Assembly: GCA_014773175.1 (NCBI GenBank)
Contig: VXCM01000938.1
Span: 289,409 to 353,408, forward strand
DNA length: 64,000 nt
Origin: Lucifuga dentata
Lineage: Eukaryota; Chordata; Actinopteri; Ophidiiformes; Bythitidae
Reading direction: 5' to 3'
Position 1 is the first letter of the stretch, and every line of letters starts with the position of its first letter. The position numbers and the translations under genes are program-made. The notes under the pieces are model-generated. The model was not told the DNA's origin. It worked only from the letters and a program-made list of their open reading frames with translations, and searched no databases. Below, piece after piece: positions 63,410 to 64,000 of the stretch.

Positions 63410-63560
63410 TGCTGAGGCAATTGCGTTTTATTCAGTTTGTCTGATAGTTAGCAGGATCTCAAACAATACTTAACAGATTTCAATGAAATGTGGAGGAACA
63501 TGAACCAAAGAAGAACAGAATAGTTTTGTAGATAGTAGATAGTGCCAACATGTAGTCAGT
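63410..63560. repeat. Degenerate dispersed repeat, GATC-rich family, fragment
   Basis: tgatagttagcaggatctca and gatttcaatgaaatgtggag match the start of this family elsewhere. Confidence 0.5.
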
Positions 63561-63739
63561 TATAAATCACTTTATATATATATATATATATACTTGTATA
63601 TAGTGAGTCATTATATTGGCTCATAACTCCTGCACTATGACTTGTGAATTCTTTGGTTCAAAATGACTGTTTTTTCATGACTTCTCAGCTAATGTGACCT
63701 CATCATCTGAGGCGAAGCAGGTTCCAGCCAAAGACTTTT

Positions 63740-64000
63740 TCACATTTTGTATAATTGAGAAGTGTTGTTGGTTAAAAAAACCCCTAAGTATCTAAAGCCC
63801 ACCTTCGACCATCTAAATTTCACCTCTNAGTGTTGTTGGTTAAAAAAACCCCTAAGTATCTAAAGCCCACCTTCGACCATCTAAATTTCACCTCTCTGTC
63901 TAGCTGCTCGGGCCAACTGCCTTTAATCATCATTGCTTCAGATTTTCCTTCATTAACCTTATATCCAGAGACTTCTCCAAATTTCCTTAAACAGTACATG
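63740..64000 (-). mobile_element. L1-type LINE reverse transcriptase fragment
   Basis: On the minus strand from the window edge, one open frame reads RKFGEVSGYKVNEGKSEAMM, then a short stretch, then FRWSKVGFRYLGVFLTNN. GYKVN..KSE and FRYLG..LT are hallmarks of the L1-type ORF2 reverse transcriptase. It decays beyond about 63760 (in-frame stop). A 67 bp assembly duplication (63761-63827 = 63829-63895, N 63828) repeats part of it. The element continues outside the window. Confidence 0.8.

Noticed and set aside
1..64000. CRISPR array, operon, prophage or other prokaryotic system
   Set aside because: The sequence is clearly vertebrate nuclear DNA with spliced genes; repeated units are transposons or microsatellites.

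Overview
The window looks like nuclear DNA of a ray-finned (teleost) fish. It is AT-rich and intron-rich. Long CA, ATCT, CTTCT and AAT microsatellites are frequent, and it carries an L2-type LINE, an L1-type LINE fragment, tRNA-like fish SINEs and several families of non-autonomous DNA transposons. Three protein-coding genes can be supported. All lie on the + strand and all were assembled by hand from consensus GT-AG introns with consistent reading phase.

Region by region: 1-9.9 kb holds a six-exon beta-B1-type crystallin gene (lens structural protein), with a TATA promoter and a non-coding first exon. 9.9-26 kb is gene-poor, with microsatellites, SINEs and foldback elements. 26.0-29.5 kb holds a four-exon Nogo-receptor-like gene best matching RTN4RL2 (GPI-anchored leucine-rich-repeat protein of neurons). 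29-53.6 kb is a long gene-poor tract with a decayed L2 LINE, transposon copies (one nested inside another) and many simple repeats. 53.7-58 kb holds a six-exon gene for a type II membrane C-type lectin with a neck of 14-residue repeats, of the fish CD209/CLEC4-like kind. 58-64 kb is again repeats, ending in an L1-like reverse transcriptase fragment that runs off the window.

The three genes have unrelated roles (lens, nervous system, probably immune or endothelial surface) and nothing suggests that they work together. The most interesting structure outside genes is a family of about 500 bp foldback elements ending in TTAA (seven copies or fragments). A very short poly-A-tailed repeat (three copies) and a perfect 56 bp palindrome between two opposed tetranucleotide arrays also stand out. 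Six perfect 64-67 bp direct duplications separated by exactly one N are almost certainly assembly joins, not biology, and should be removed before the sequence is interpreted.
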